Source: Devosia sp. Root635 (lineage in GTDB: Bacteria; Pseudomonadota; Alphaproteobacteria; Rhizobiales; Devosiaceae). Taken from it: DNA of 64,000 nucleotides. The notes beneath the pieces were generated by a model. The model did no database searches. It was not told where the DNA came from and saw only the letters and a program-made list of their open reading frames with translations. Below, one piece after another: positions 54,961 through 64,000 of this stretch (the stretch's first letter is position 1; each line of letters starts with the position of its first letter). Location of the stretch: contig NZ_LMGZ01000009.1 in NCBI RefSeq assembly GCF_001427605.1, positions 22,385 to 86,384 of the forward strand. The letters are read 5' to 3'. The position numbers were made by a program, and so were the translations under genes.

Positions 54961-56046
54961 ATGTTGTACTTTCTCGGCCAGTTGGGTGATGCGCTCACGG
55001 CCTTCAACGTCTTCCGCTACGTCACCTTCCGCACCGCCGGAGCCGTAATTACCGCGCTGTTCTTCGTGTTCCTGTTCGGGCCGGGGATGATCGCGCTGCT
55101 GCGCCTCAAGCAGGGGCGTGGTCAGCCGATCCGCGAGGACGGCCCGCAGACCCATCTGCTGACCAAGAAGGGCACGCCCACCATGGGCGGGCTGATGATC
55201 CTGTCGGGGGCGGTGTTTTCCACGCTCCTGTGGGCCAATCTGGGCAATGGCTATGTCTGGGTGGTGCTGTTCGTCACCATCGGCTTCGGCGCCATCGGCT
55301 TTTACGACGACTATCTCAAGGTCAAGCGCATGAGCCATGCCGGCTTCGGCAGCAGGCAGCGCCTGCTGCTCGAAGCGCTGATCGGCTGCATCGCCGCCTT
55401 TGCTACCTCGCAACTGGCGCAGGGCGCCTATGGCACCTCGCTGCTCTTCCCCTTCGTCAAGGACCTGGCCCTCAACCTGGGCTATTTCTACATCCTGTTC
55501 GGCGGCTTCGTCGTGGTCGCGGCGGGCAATTCGGTCAACCTGACCGATGGGCTCGACGGCCTGGCCATCGTGCCGGTCATGGTGGCGGCCGCCTGCTTCG
55601 CGCTCATCGCCTACCTCGTCGGCAGCGTGACCTTCTCGGACTACCTGTTCCTCAACTATGTGCCGGGCACGGCCGAGCTGTCGGTGGTCTGCGGCGCGCT
55701 GATCGGCGCCGGGCTGGGCTTCCTGTGGTTCAACGCGCCCCCGGCACAGATCTTCATGGGCGATACCGGCTCGCTGGCCTTGGGCGGCGCGCTCGGCTCC
55801 ATCGCAGTCATCACCAAGCACGAAATCGTGCTGGCGATCATCGGGGGCCTGTTCGTGCTCGAAACCGTCTCGGTCATCGTGCAGGTCGCCTCGTTCCGCC
55901 TCACCGGCAAACGCGTGTTCCGCATGGCGCCGATCCACCACCATTTCGAGCATCTCGGCTGGACCGAAAGCCAGGTGGTGATCCGCTTCTGGATCATCAG
56001 CTTCGTGCTGGCGCTGATCGGGCTGAGCAGCCTGAAGCTGCGCTAG
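54961..56046 (+). CDS. mraY: Phospho-MurNAc-pentapeptide translocase MraY
   Basis: A 361-residue membrane enzyme with about ten helices; makes lipid I. The cytoplasmic motifs [46 protein letters not shown] and [15 protein letters not shown] are complete. Its 3' end overlaps the convergent vapC stop by 4 bp; murD normally follows here but is absent. Confidence 0.96.
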   Translation: MLYFLGQLGDALTAFNVFRYVTFRTAGAVITALFFVFLFGPGMIALLRLKQGRGQPIREDGPQTHLLTKKGTPTMGGLMILSGAVFSTLLWANLGNGYVWVVLFVTIGFGAIGFYDDYLKVKRMSHAGFGSRQRLLLEALIGCIAAFATSQLAQGAYGTSLLFPFVKDLALNLGYFYILFGGFVVVAAGNSVNLTDGLDGLAIVPVMVAAACFALIAYLVGSVTFSDYLFLNYVPGTAELSVVCGALIGAGLGFLWFNAPPAQIFMGDTGSLALGGALGSIAVITKHEIVLAIIGGLFVLETVSVIVQVASFRLTGKRVFRMAPIHHHFEHLGWTESQVVIRFWIISFVLALIGLSSLKLR

Positions 56047-56444
56047 GGCAGGACGGGGAAGCCCTCGGCGCGGGCGGCTCGGGCCATGGCCTGGTCGAGC
56101 GTGGCGAGCAAGGCGCCATGTTTCTGTGCCAGCGCTACGTAGCTTGCGTCATAGGTGGTGATATCGTGGCGGTCCGACAGGGAAATGATTTCCGTCAGCG
56201 ATGGCTGATCGCTGGGTATCGTCACATTCATCCGCGCGAGGAAGCTTAACGCCTCGTTTCTCTCCGCACCGTCGATCCTACCCCGACGCAGATTTGTTCT
56301 GGGCGCGTTTGCAACTTCGATCTCGAATATGAGCGGACCGATGGCACCCTCGGTGATGGTACGCTTGTATAAGTCATTCGTTCCTTGAGATTCCTGTTCA
56401 AGGAGTATCCAGCCCACGGCCAGCGACGCGTCGACGACAATCAC
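56043..56444 (-). CDS. vapC: VapC-type PIN-domain ribonuclease toxin
   Basis: A 133-residue PIN protein. Acidic active-site residues: D5 ([12 protein letters not shown]), the E in [11 protein letters not shown] in [12 protein letters not shown], and D in [10 protein letters not shown]. Predicted magnesium-dependent RNase held in check by VapB. Start overlaps vapB stop by 4 bp. The pair runs opposite to the dcw genes and occupies the position where murD is expected. Confidence 0.9.
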   Translation of the reverse strand: MIVVDASLAVGWILLEQESQGTNDLYKRTITEGAIGPLIFEIEVANAPRTNLRRGRIDGAERNEALSFLARMNVTIPSDQPSLTEIISLSDRHDITTYDASYVALAQKHGALLATLDQAMARAARAEGFPVLP

Positions 56445-56680
56445 CTTTTCCGGCCGTCATCGATCATGTCGCGGATGGACATATCGTTTGGGAGATTTAC
56501 CCGGCGACGAAACTCAGTCAGTTCCTCCCAGCTCGGCGGGTCAAACTTCGCGCTGACAGCCGGCACGATCCGCGCCACGGTCTTGCCGTCGCGCGTGAGT
56601 TCCACCGCCTCACCTTGCGTCGCGCGTTCCACTAGTTGCTCAAGGTCGGAATGCGGCCGGATTTCCCACTTGTCGTCCAT
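56441..56680 (-). CDS. vapB: VapB/Phd-type antitoxin
   Basis: A 79-residue antitoxin of the Phd/YefM-like class. N-terminal DNA-binding part (DLEQLVERATQGEAVELTRD, GKTVARIVP) and a basic/acidic tail (EFRRRVNLPNDMSIRDMI) that should bind the toxin. ATG at 56680 with AGGAG 6 nt upstream decides against the TTG at 56686. Presumably autoregulated with VapC. Confidence 0.88.
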   Translation of the reverse strand: MDDKWEIRPHSDLEQLVERATQGEAVELTRDGKTVARIVPAVSAKFDPPSWEELTEFRRRVNLPNDMSIRDMIDDGRKR

Positions 56681-56797
56681 GTCCAACTCCTACTGGCATA
56701 AGATAATTGGCTGGTCCCTTTTGAGCAAGGTCCGCGCTCTGCTCTCGCAAAATGCACCGCCGATTCAAGGATCGGTAACCAACCGCCTGCTACAATT

Positions 56798-56816
56798 GGA
56801 TTCAGTTTGTATCGAG
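56798..56816 (+). promoter_or_regulatory. 19-bp motif upstream of ftsW, shared with 35643
   Basis: GGATTCAGTTTGTATCGAG, 17 nt before the ftsW ATG, matches 16 of 19 bases of the minus strand at 35643-35661. It could mark a promoter that re-starts dcw transcription after the vapBC insertion. No known motif assigned. Confidence 0.3.
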
Positions 56817-56832
56817 TAGCCCGGCTCTTCCC

Positions 56833-58005
56833 ATGATGTTCTCCCGTGCCGAAAAGACGCCTCTCGCCGAATGGTGGTGGTCGATAGACCGGGAGCTGCT
56901 GGGGGCGCTGATCCTGCTGATGACCTGCGGCATGGTGCTGAGCTTCGCGGCCAGTCCGCCGGTGGCCGAGCGCCTGGGCCTTTCGCCGTGGCATTTCATC
57001 ATCCGCCACGCCATGTTCTGCGTTCCGGCGCTGGGCGTGATGATCGGCACGTCGTTTTTCAGCCATCGCCAGGCGCGCATCTGGGCGCTGGTGACTCTGG
57101 TAATCAGCGTCCTGTTGCTTTGGGCCACTTTGCGCTTCGGTACCGAGGTCAAGGGCGCCCGGCGCTGGATTTCCTTTGCCGGGCAGTCGCTGCAGCCGTC
57201 CGAATTCGTCAAGCCGGCCTTTGCCGTGCTGGGGGCCTGGCTGTTCTCGGAATCGATGATCCACAAGAATGTGCCGGGCAAGATTCTGGCCTCGGTCATC
57301 ATGCTGTCCATCGTCGGCGGTCTCGTGCTGCAGCCCGATATCGGGCAGACGGCGCTGGTCACCGCCACCTGGGCGGTGCTGCTGTTTCTCAGCGGCATTT
57401 CCTGGTTCATCATCTTCGGCATGGCGGGCGCGGCCGGGGCGCTGCTGTTCGGCGCCTATGTGTTCTTCCCGCATGTGTCGAGCCGTATCGATACGTTCCT
57501 CAACCCCGAGGGGGGCGGCAATACCTACCAGATCGACCGCGCCCTGCAGTCGCTGCTGGAGGGCGGCTGGTTCGGCCGAGGCCCCGGTGAATCCATCGCC
57601 AAGAAACTCATTCCCGATGCCCATGCCGACTATGTGTTCTCGGCAGCGGCCGGCGAATTCGGCATCCTGTTCTGCCTCGCGCTGGTGGCCTTGATCGCCT
57701 TCATCGTCATTCGCGCCATGATGGGGGCACAAAGGCAGACGAGCCTGTTCGCGCGTCTTGCCGCGTCAACCCTGGCCATCCAGTTCGCCATGCAGTCCGG
57801 TATCAATCTGGCCGTGAATCTCAATCTTATCCCGCCCAAGGGCATGACCCTGCCATTCGTCAGCTATGGCGGCACCTCGATGATCGCCATCGCCTTCGGC
57901 ATGGGGCTGATGCTGGCCTTCACCCGCACCAAGCCCGAGGAACGCATGGCCACCGGCCTGCCCAGCTACAAGAGCGCCGTGGCGCCGCTGGCGCCGGCCG
58001 AATGA
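56833..58005 (+). CDS. ftsW: Septal glycosyltransferase FtsW
   Basis: A 390-residue SEDS protein with about ten helices. KGARRWISFAGQSLQPSEFV, KPAFAVLGAW, LQPDIGQTALV and NLIPPKGMTLPFVSYGGTSM are SEDS signatures. Polymerises septal glycan with FtsI. The start MMFSRAEKTPLAEWWW is usual. Overlaps murG by 4 bp. Directly upstream is vapB, not murD. Confidence 0.95.
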   Translation: MMFSRAEKTPLAEWWWSIDRELLGALILLMTCGMVLSFAASPPVAERLGLSPWHFIIRHAMFCVPALGVMIGTSFFSHRQARIWALVTLVISVLLLWATLRFGTEVKGARRWISFAGQSLQPSEFVKPAFAVLGAWLFSESMIHKNVPGKILASVIMLSIVGGLVLQPDIGQTALVTATWAVLLFLSGISWFIIFGMAGAAGALLFGAYVFFPHVSSRIDTFLNPEGGGNTYQIDRALQSLLEGGWFGRGPGESIAKKLIPDAHADYVFSAAAGEFGILFCLALVALIAFIVIRAMMGAQRQTSLFARLAASTLAIQFAMQSGINLAVNLNLIPPKGMTLPFVSYGGTSMIAIAFGMGLMLAFTRTKPEERMATGLPSYKSAVAPLAPAE

Positions 58006-59114
58006 AGACTTTCGTTCTCATGGCGGGCGGCACGGGTGGACATCTCTTCCCGGCCATGGCGCTGGCGCAGGAACTGATCCGGCGCGGCCACGCGATCGAA
58101 TTGATGACCGATCATCGTGCCGAGACCTATGGCGGCAATTTCCCGGCGCGGGAAACCCATATCATCCCCTCGGCCACGCCCTCGCTGCGTAATCCCGTCA
58201 AATTCGTCACCGGGGGCTTTCGCATACTGCGCGGCATTGCCGTGGCTCTCGGCAAGCTGAACAGCATCAAGCCCGATGCCGTGATCGGCTTTGGCGGCTA
58301 TCCAACCTTTCCCCCCTTCGTGGCAGCAAGCCTGCTCGGCATTCCCGGCATTTTGCACGAGCAGAACGCGGTCATGGGCCGGGCCAACCGGGCGTTGGGG
58401 CGCTTCGCCGACATCCTGGCCATGAGCTACGACAAGACGCGCTTCGCCGAGGCGCTGAACCTGGAAAAGCAGGTCACCGGCAACCCGGTGCGCGACAAGG
58501 TGCGGGCGCTTGCCGGTACGCCCTATCCGGCGCTGGCCGATAGCGGGCCGCTACGCCTGTTCGTCGTGGCGGGCAGCCAGGGAGCGAGGGCCTTTTCCGA
58601 TATCGTGCCGGAAGCTATCGGGCTCCTGCCCGACGCCATCCGTTCCCGCTTGCAGATTGCCCAGCAGTGTCGCTCCGAGGACCTGGACCGCGTGGCCGAC
58701 ACCTATCGGCAGCTCAAGGTCAATGTCGAGCTGGCGACCTTTTTCGAGGACCTGCCTGAGCGGGTGACGCGCTCGCATCTGCTGATCTGCCGGTCAGGCG
58801 CCTCGACCATTGCCGATGCCTGCGTGCTGGGGCGGCCGATGATCCTGGTGCCGTTGCCCGGGTCGCTCGATGCCGACCAGAAGAACAATGCGCTGGTGGT
58901 GGAGAATGCCGGGGCAGGGTGGATCGCCGAGCAGGCCACGCTGTCGCCGCAATCGCTTGCCACTCGCCTCACCACCCTGCTAACCGACCCGGCAACCCTC
59001 ACCAAAGCCGCTGACGCTGCCCGCTCGCTGGGCCAGCCGCGCGCCGTCGAGAAGCTGGCGGACCTCGCCGAGATGCTCTCGGGCAAGAATATCGAAGTGG
59101 ATCATCGTTCATGA
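58002..59114 (+). CDS. murG: MurG N-acetylglucosaminyltransferase
   Basis: A 370-residue GT-B enzyme that converts lipid I to lipid II at the inner face of the membrane. [67 protein letters not shown] and [20 protein letters not shown] are all present. 4-bp overlaps with ftsW and murC. Confidence 0.96.
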   Translation: MKTFVLMAGGTGGHLFPAMALAQELIRRGHAIELMTDHRAETYGGNFPARETHIIPSATPSLRNPVKFVTGGFRILRGIAVALGKLNSIKPDAVIGFGGYPTFPPFVAASLLGIPGILHEQNAVMGRANRALGRFADILAMSYDKTRFAEALNLEKQVTGNPVRDKVRALAGTPYPALADSGPLRLFVVAGSQGARAFSDIVPEAIGLLPDAIRSRLQIAQQCRSEDLDRVADTYRQLKVNVELATFFEDLPERVTRSHLLICRSGASTIADACVLGRPMILVPLPGSLDADQKNNALVVENAGAGWIAEQATLSPQSLATRLTTLLTDPATLTKAADAARSLGQPRAVEKLADLAEMLSGKNIEVDHRS

Positions 59115-60529
59115 AAATGCCGCGCAATATCGGGCCCGTCCATTTTATCGGCATTGGCGGCATCGGCATGAGCGGCATTGCCGAAATCCTGCATAACCAG
59201 GGCTATACCGTGCAGGGCTCGGACGCGGCCGCCAATCCCAATGTGCAGCGCCTGCGCGACATGGGCATCAAGGTCGAGATCGGCCAGAGCGGCGACAATC
59301 TGGGCGCCGCCGAAGTCGTGGTCGTGTCCTCGGCCATCAAGAAGGACAACCCCGAGCTGGTCGCCGCGCGCGCCAAGGCGCTGCCCATCGTGCGCCGGGC
59401 CGAAATGCTGGCCGAGATCATGCGCTTCAAGACCGCCATCGCCATCGGCGGCACGCATGGCAAGACCACGACGACCACGCTGGTCGCCACGCTGCTCGAT
59501 GCCGGCAATCTCGATCCCACCGTCATCAATGGCGGTATCATCAACGCCTATGGCACCAATGCGCGGCTGGGCGCCGGCGAATGGATGGTTGTGGAGGCCG
59601 ACGAGAGCGATGGCACCTTCATAAAGCTGCCGGCCGACGTGGCCATCGTCACCAATATCGACCCAGAGCATCTCGACCACTATGGCGACTTCGAAGGAGT
59701 CAGGAAGGCCTTCCACCAGTTCGTCGAGAACGTGCCCTTCTATGGCTTTGCCGTGATGTGCCTCGACCATCCCGAAGTGCAGGCGCTGGTGGGCGAGATC
59801 AAGGATCGCCGCGTCATCACCTATGGGCGCAACCCGCAGGCCGATGTGCGGCTGGTCGATCTCGAAACCGTGGATGGGGTCAGCCATTTCGCCGTCGAAA
59901 TCCGTGACCGCATCCGCCAGACCCAGTTGCGCATCGACGGGCTCGAACTGCCCATGCCGGGCGTGCACAACGCGCTCAACGCCACCGCCGCCATCGCCGT
60001 GGCCGACCAGTTGCATGTGCCGGCCGAAGCCATCCGCAAGGGGCTGCGCGGCTTTACCGGGGTCAAGCGCCGCTTCACCCGTACCGGCGTCGTTGGCGGC
60101 ATCACCGTGATCGACGATTATGGCCACCACCCGGTGGAAATCGCCGCCGTGCTCAGGGCGGCGCGCGAATCCACCCGGCGCGATGTCATCGCCGTGGTGC
60201 AGCCGCACCGCTATAGCCGCCTCAATGATCTGTTCGACGAATTCTCGGCCTGCTTCAACGATGCCGATACCGTCCTCGTCGCCCCGGTCTACGCGGCAGG
60301 CGAGCAGCCCATTGCCGGCGTCACCCACGAGGAACTGGTCAACCGCATCCGCGCCCGCGGCCACCGCGACGCCCGTATCATTGCCGGGCCGGAAGCGCTG
60401 GCCAAGGCGATCGCCGGCCGCGCCGAAGAGGGCGACTATGTCGTGTGCCTGGGCGCCGGCAACATCACCCAATGGGCGGCAGCGCTGCCAGCCGAGCTCG
60501 GCGCGATCATCGGCAAGGATGTGACGTGA
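59111..60529 (+). CDS. murC: UDP-MurNAc:L-alanine ligase MurC
   Basis: A 472-residue Mur ligase (first stem residue). [23 protein letters not shown] loop [39 protein letters not shown] and [14 protein letters not shown]. Normally followed by murB; here the next gene is ddl after 54 nt. Confidence 0.96.
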   Translation: MKMPRNIGPVHFIGIGGIGMSGIAEILHNQGYTVQGSDAAANPNVQRLRDMGIKVEIGQSGDNLGAAEVVVVSSAIKKDNPELVAARAKALPIVRRAEMLAEIMRFKTAIAIGGTHGKTTTTTLVATLLDAGNLDPTVINGGIINAYGTNARLGAGEWMVVEADESDGTFIKLPADVAIVTNIDPEHLDHYGDFEGVRKAFHQFVENVPFYGFAVMCLDHPEVQALVGEIKDRRVITYGRNPQADVRLVDLETVDGVSHFAVEIRDRIRQTQLRIDGLELPMPGVHNALNATAAIAVADQLHVPAEAIRKGLRGFTGVKRRFTRTGVVGGITVIDDYGHHPVEIAAVLRAARESTRRDVIAVVQPHRYSRLNDLFDEFSACFNDADTVLVAPVYAAGEQPIAGVTHEELVNRIRARGHRDARIIAGPEALAKAIAGRAEEGDYVVCLGAGNITQWAAALPAELGAIIGKDVT

Positions 60530-60583
60530 GCGTGATGGCCGGTTGCACGATCACCCCCGCAGCTCAGATGTAAGGACCACGCC

Positions 60584-61504
60584 ATGACCAAGCACGTCGC
60601 CGTTCTCATGGGCGGGTGGTCCAATGAGCGTCCCGTTTCGCTCAGCAGCGGGGCCGAGTGTTCGGCCGCCCTGCGTCGCGCCGGCTATCGCGTGACCGAA
60701 GTCGATGTCGGGCGCGACATCGCCAATGTCCTGCTCGAACTCAAGCCCGATGTGGCCTTCAATGCGCTGCACGGCCCGTTCGGAGAAAGCGGCATGGTCC
60801 AGGGCCTGCTGGAACTGCTGCAAATCCCCTATACCCATTCCGGCGTGCTGGCCTCGGCTTTGGCCATGGACAAGCACCAGGCCAAGATCATGCTCAAGGC
60901 GGCCGGCATTCCGGTGACCGATCACGTCATCGTGTCGCGTCCCGAAGCGGCGCGCAGCCATGTCATGGCGCCGCCCTATGTCATCAAGCCGATCGCCGAG
61001 GGTTCGAGCTTCGGGGTGTTCATCGTCAAGGCCGGTGTCAGTCACCCGCCGCAGGAAATCCTGCGCGAAGACTGGAATTGCGGCGAGGACATCATGGTGG
61101 AGCGCTTCATTCCGGGGCGGGAGCTCACCTGCGCTGTCATGGGCGACGTGGCGCTTGGCGTGACCGAGATCGTCACCGATCTCAGCTTCTACAATTATGA
61201 GGCCAAATATGCCGCAAATGGTTCTCGCCACATAATTCCTGCCGAGCTGAAACCTAAAATTTACGACAAGGTGCAAAAGCTAAGCCTTGCCGCCCATGCG
61301 GCTCTCGGCTGTCGCGGCGTGACGCGGTGTGACTTCCGCTATAACGACGCGGCCGGCGAGGATGGCGAACTGGTCTGCCTGGAAATCAATACCCAGCCGG
61401 GCATGACGCCGACGTCACTTGCGCCCGAGCAGGCGGCCCATGCGGGCCATAGCTACGAAGAACTGGTCGCCTGGATGGTGGAGGACGCGAGTTGCAACAG
61501 GTAA
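60584..61504 (+). CDS. ddl: D-alanine:D-alanine ligase
   Basis: A 306-residue ATP-grasp enzyme (DdlB type). [108 protein letters not shown]. The ftsQ start lies inside its last codons. Ends with [12 protein letters not shown]. Confidence 0.95.
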   Translation: MTKHVAVLMGGWSNERPVSLSSGAECSAALRRAGYRVTEVDVGRDIANVLLELKPDVAFNALHGPFGESGMVQGLLELLQIPYTHSGVLASALAMDKHQAKIMLKAAGIPVTDHVIVSRPEAARSHVMAPPYVIKPIAEGSSFGVFIVKAGVSHPPQEILREDWNCGEDIMVERFIPGRELTCAVMGDVALGVTEIVTDLSFYNYEAKYAANGSRHIIPAELKPKIYDKVQKLSLAAHAALGCRGVTRCDFRYNDAAGEDGELVCLEINTQPGMTPTSLAPEQAAHAGHSYEELVAWMVEDASCNR

Positions 61505-62487
61505 AGAGCGAGACCTTTCTCGCTGGCGCAAGGGTGGTCGATCCCCGCGCATTGCCTGTTCCTGTCCGTTCGCCCCGCCGCAAGCTTGCCAACAATATCG
61601 GCCGTGCCTGGGTGCTGCATCGCAAGGCCATCCTGCGTGGCGCCGCCATTGCCGCGCTGCTGGCGACCACTGCCATCGTCTATGAGTTGCGCGAGCCGCT
61701 CGGCACCGCTGCCGTGAACCTGGGTGAGGTGGCGCAGGGGCGCTTCGCCGCCGCCGGCCTCGCCATAGGCGAGATTTCCATTTCCGGCCAGGCGCTCACC
61801 AGCGAACAGGCCATTTTCGACGCGCTCGGCATCGAGCCGCACACATCCACCGTCAGTTTCGATGTGGAAGCGGCGCGCCAGCGCATCGCCGAATTGCCGG
61901 CCGTTGCCGGCGTCACCGTGCGCAAGACCTATCCCGGCGACGTCATCGTAACCGTAACCGAGAAGCTACCGGTGGCGCGCTGGCGGGTCGATGGCATTAC
62001 CTTCGTGGTCGATGGTGCGGGCGAGCAGATCGGCGAGGACCGTGGCGCCTATCGCGACCTGCCGCTGGTGGTGGGCGATGGCGCCAATGACGACGCCATG
62101 GTGATGATCCGGGCGCTCGACCAGCATCCGGCACTCAAGGACAACCTCGTCGCCCTCTCGCGCATCGCCGACCGCCGCTGGGATCTCATCTACGATACGG
62201 GCCTGCGCGTGCAATTGCCCGAGCTGGGCGTTGCCCGCGCGCTGCGCAATCTCGATTTCTACCAGGCGGAATACCAGTTGCTGGATCGCGACGTGACCAT
62301 CATCGACCTGCGCGTCGATACACTGGTCGCCGTGCGCCCCACCAAGACCGAAGAAGAACTGGCCAGGGACGAAAAAGCCAGGAAGGCCGCCATCATTGAG
62401 CGCGCCCGCTCCGGGCAGCCCTATCCGATGCCGCCACGCACCCTGCCATCCATCGCCTTTCCCCAACCGACGACCACCCCGCAATGA
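61492..62487 (+). CDS. ftsQ: Cell division protein FtsQ
   Basis: A 331-residue bitopic divisome protein. Cytoplasmic N-terminus (about 1-45), one helix at about 46-65 ([20 protein letters not shown]), POTRA domain ([40 protein letters not shown]), then the beta domain and a Pro-rich tail. The TTG at 61492 is supported by GGAGGA 6 nt upstream, inside ddl. Overlaps ddl by 13 bp and ftsA by 4 bp. Confidence 0.92.
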   Translation: MQQVKSETFLAGARVVDPRALPVPVRSPRRKLANNIGRAWVLHRKAILRGAAIAALLATTAIVYELREPLGTAAVNLGEVAQGRFAAAGLAIGEISISGQALTSEQAIFDALGIEPHTSTVSFDVEAARQRIAELPAVAGVTVRKTYPGDVIVTVTEKLPVARWRVDGITFVVDGAGEQIGEDRGAYRDLPLVVGDGANDDAMVMIRALDQHPALKDNLVALSRIADRRWDLIYDTGLRVQLPELGVARALRNLDFYQAEYQLLDRDVTIIDLRVDTLVAVRPTKTEEELARDEKARKAAIIERARSGQPYPMPPRTLPSIAFPQPTTTPQ

Positions 62488-63797
62488 TGACCGACGCCAT
62501 GACCTCCCGGCTTCGCCCCGTACAGCCCGGCAAGACCACTTTGGTCGCCGTGCTCGATATCGGCTCCACCAAGATTTGCTGCGTCATCGCGCGCCTTACC
62601 CCACGCGCCGAGGGCAGGGCCCTCAAGGGCCGCTCGCATCAGGCGGAGGTGATCGGCTTCGGCTACGGCCCATCTTCGGGGGTCAAGAGCGGCGTCGTCA
62701 CCGATATCGAAAAGGCGGAGCAGGCTATCCGCTCCGTCGTCGGCATGGCCGAGCGCGCCGCCGGGCTGACGCTCGAAACCGTCATCGTCAACGTCACCGC
62801 CGGACGGTTGGGGTCGGAAACCTTTTCCGCCGCCGTCTCGCTCGACGGCCAGGAAGTCGAGAAGGCCGATATCCATCGCGTGCTGCGCGCCGTCAACGAG
62901 CGCTCGGTGCGGCCGGAGCGCTCCATCATCCACGCGTTACCCATCGGTTACGCGATCGACGGCCAGAAGGGCATCCGCGATCCCAAGGGCATGGTCGGCG
63001 ACAAGCTCGGCGTCGATGTCGCCGTGGTCAGTTCGGAAACGCTGGCCATGCGCAATCTCGAACTGGTGCTGCATCGCTGCCATCTGCAGATCGAGGCGCT
63101 GATCGCCACGCCCTATGCCTCTGGCCTTGCCACCCTGGTCGATGACGAGGCTCAGCTCGGCGTCGCCTGCATCGACTTCGGCGGTGCCACCACCACGGTT
63201 TCGGTCTTCAACGATGGCCATCTGGTCTATGCCGATGCCATCGCCATTGGTGGCCATCACCTCACCCTCGATATCGCGCGCCAGCTTTCGGTCAGCGTGG
63301 CCGATGCCGAACGGCTCAAGACATTGTTCGGCTCGGTATTGCCCGGCCAGGCCGATGAGCGCGACCTGATCCCGATCCAGCCCGTGGGAGCATCGCATGA
63401 CGAAGCGCCGGGGCAGGTGGCCCGCTCGGTGCTGACCCGGATCATGCGCCCGCGCATTGAGGAAATCCTCACTGCCATCCGCGACCGCATGCAGGCCACC
63501 GGCATGATGGATGTCTGCGGCCGCCGTTTCGTGCTCACCGGCGGCGCCAGCGAAATGACCGGCCTGCCCGAGGTTGCCCGCCGCACCCTGGCGCGCAACG
63601 TCCGCAACGGCCGCCCCATGGGCATAGCGGGCCTGCCCGAAATGGCCAAGGGCGCCGCTTTCGCCAGCGTTGCGGGCATGCTGATCTACCCGCAAGTCTG
63701 CGCCCAGGAATATGCCGAGCCGCGGGGTTCGCGGAAGCTCACCGGTACGGATGGGTATTTCGCTCGCGTGGGGAACTGGCTCAGGACGAGCTTCTAG
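62484..63797 (+). CDS. ftsA: Cell division protein FtsA
   Basis: A 437-residue actin-like ATPase that anchors FtsZ. AVLDIGSTKICCVIARL (phosphate 1), the 1C domain (VVTDIEKAEQAIRSVVGMAE), IDFGGATTTVSVF (phosphate 2), FVLTGGASEMTGL (adenosine), and a C-terminal amphipathic helix (GYFARVGNWLRTSF) for membrane binding. ftsZ is expected next but is not seen within the remaining 200 bp. Confidence 0.95.
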   Translation: MMTDAMTSRLRPVQPGKTTLVAVLDIGSTKICCVIARLTPRAEGRALKGRSHQAEVIGFGYGPSSGVKSGVVTDIEKAEQAIRSVVGMAERAAGLTLETVIVNVTAGRLGSETFSAAVSLDGQEVEKADIHRVLRAVNERSVRPERSIIHALPIGYAIDGQKGIRDPKGMVGDKLGVDVAVVSSETLAMRNLELVLHRCHLQIEALIATPYASGLATLVDDEAQLGVACIDFGGATTTVSVFNDGHLVYADAIAIGGHHLTLDIARQLSVSVADAERLKTLFGSVLPGQADERDLIPIQPVGASHDEAPGQVARSVLTRIMRPRIEEILTAIRDRMQATGMMDVCGRRFVLTGGASEMTGLPEVARRTLARNVRNGRPMGIAGLPEMAKGAAFASVAGMLIYPQVCAQEYAEPRGSRKLTGTDGYFARVGNWLRTSF

Positions 63798-63842
63798 CCG
63801 CCGCTGCATCCGTGTTCACGGATCATGATCTCTACCACCGAC

Positions 63843-63913
63843 CGTCACCCTCGGGCTTGCCCCGAGGGCCCTGCACTCGCGACGCGCTCGTCAAGTGACG
63901 TGCCTCGGGTCAA
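63843..63913. repeat. Extragenic palindrome interrupted by the IS110-like element
   Basis: Begins CGTCACCCTCGGGC like the element at 7944 and continues to CCTCGGGTCAAGC, where the closing arm (expected CCCGAGGGTGACG) is replaced by sequence ending the transposase gene. This places an insertion junction near 63913. Confidence 0.6.
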
Positions 63914-64000
63914 GCAACTGTGGATTGTTTGACGATAGCATTGAGGATGGTGATGAACTTTCTCATTGCAGCGTTGATGGCGAGTTTGAAGGGTTTTCCG
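63910..64000 (-). CDS. IS110-family transposase, C-terminal end (cut by window edge)
   Basis: Only 29 residues and the stop are visible: GKPFKLAINAAMRKFITILN, then AIVKQSTVA and TGA. The KxAxxAxMRKxxxxLNAIV pattern is the C-terminus of IS110-family transposases (catalytic DEDD and Ser domains lie outside the window). The stop overlaps the palindrome remnant. Family call is good but rests on a short stretch. Confidence 0.6.
   Translation of the reverse strand, partial: GKPFKLAINAAMRKFITILNAIVKQSTVA

Overview
The window is a GC-rich chromosomal segment from an alphaproteobacterium of the order Hyphomicrobiales (Rhizobiales); a Devosia-like genus is my best guess, by inference only. The supporting signs are the trxB next to an LsrB/VtlR-type LysR regulator, HWE/HisKA_2 kinase signalling, divergent oxyR-katG, an ArsR-methyltransferase fusion next to metF, CCUCCUCCC-loop ('cuckoo') small RNAs, many extragenic palindromes, and the gene order of the division and cell wall (dcw) cluster.

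Layout. 1-1.7 kb: 3' part of a type ISP restriction-modification gene, broken by a frameshift. 1.8-15.9 kb: mostly minus-strand housekeeping and envelope genes, including three tandem secreted SH3b plus beta/gamma-crystallin proteins, tdk, a YciA-type thioesterase, transporters, a Spy/CpxP-like protein and an aspartate aminotransferase. 16.1-17.0 kb: four tandem minus-strand sRNA genes, each with its own promoter and terminator. 17.1-20.4 kb: HAD hydrolase, lsrB-like, trxB, greA. 20.6-26.9 kb: remnant of an aldose sugar dehydrogenase, a YdeP-type molybdopterin oxidoreductase, a soluble MCP-like protein, a TPR-GGDEF protein and a PD40 protein. 27.1-32.3 kb: ettA, a possible nuclease-fold gene, a hydrolase, a host-attachment protein and rarD. 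32.3-40.9 kb: oxyR/katG with a palindromic operator, a DUF2336 protein, the ArsR-methyltransferase/metF pair behind a perfect 22-bp palindrome, and a TerB-DnaJ protein. 41.0-41.3 kb: RNase P RNA. 41.4-43.8 kb: an IS1595-family transposon with passenger genes. 43.9-48.6 kb: small membrane protein with an XRE regulator, an oxidoreductase and a three-gene kinase/response-regulator operon. 48.8-63.8 kb: dcw cluster (rsmH-ftsL-ftsI-murE-murF-mraY-[vapBC]-ftsW-murG-murC-ddl-ftsQ-ftsA). The window ends inside an IS110-like transposase.

The dcw genes build the peptidoglycan precursor (MurE, MurF, MraY, MurG, MurC, Ddl) and the divisome (FtsL, FtsI, FtsW, FtsQ, FtsA), mostly with 4-bp stop/start overlaps. 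Three expected members are missing: murD (a VapBC toxin-antitoxin pair sits in its slot), murB (only 54 nt separate murC and ddl) and ftsZ (an insertion sequence follows ftsA). No mraZ precedes rsmH.

The strongest leads are: (1) the array of four cuckoo-type sRNAs, with matching -35/-10 boxes and an upstream CCATGC element at nearly fixed distance; (2) a GTTCAG-N5-GTTCAG direct repeat with 11-bp pitch upstream of several secreted or envelope genes, suggesting an OmpR/PhoB-class regulon; (3) the remodelled dcw cluster; (4) the cargo-carrying IS1595 element.
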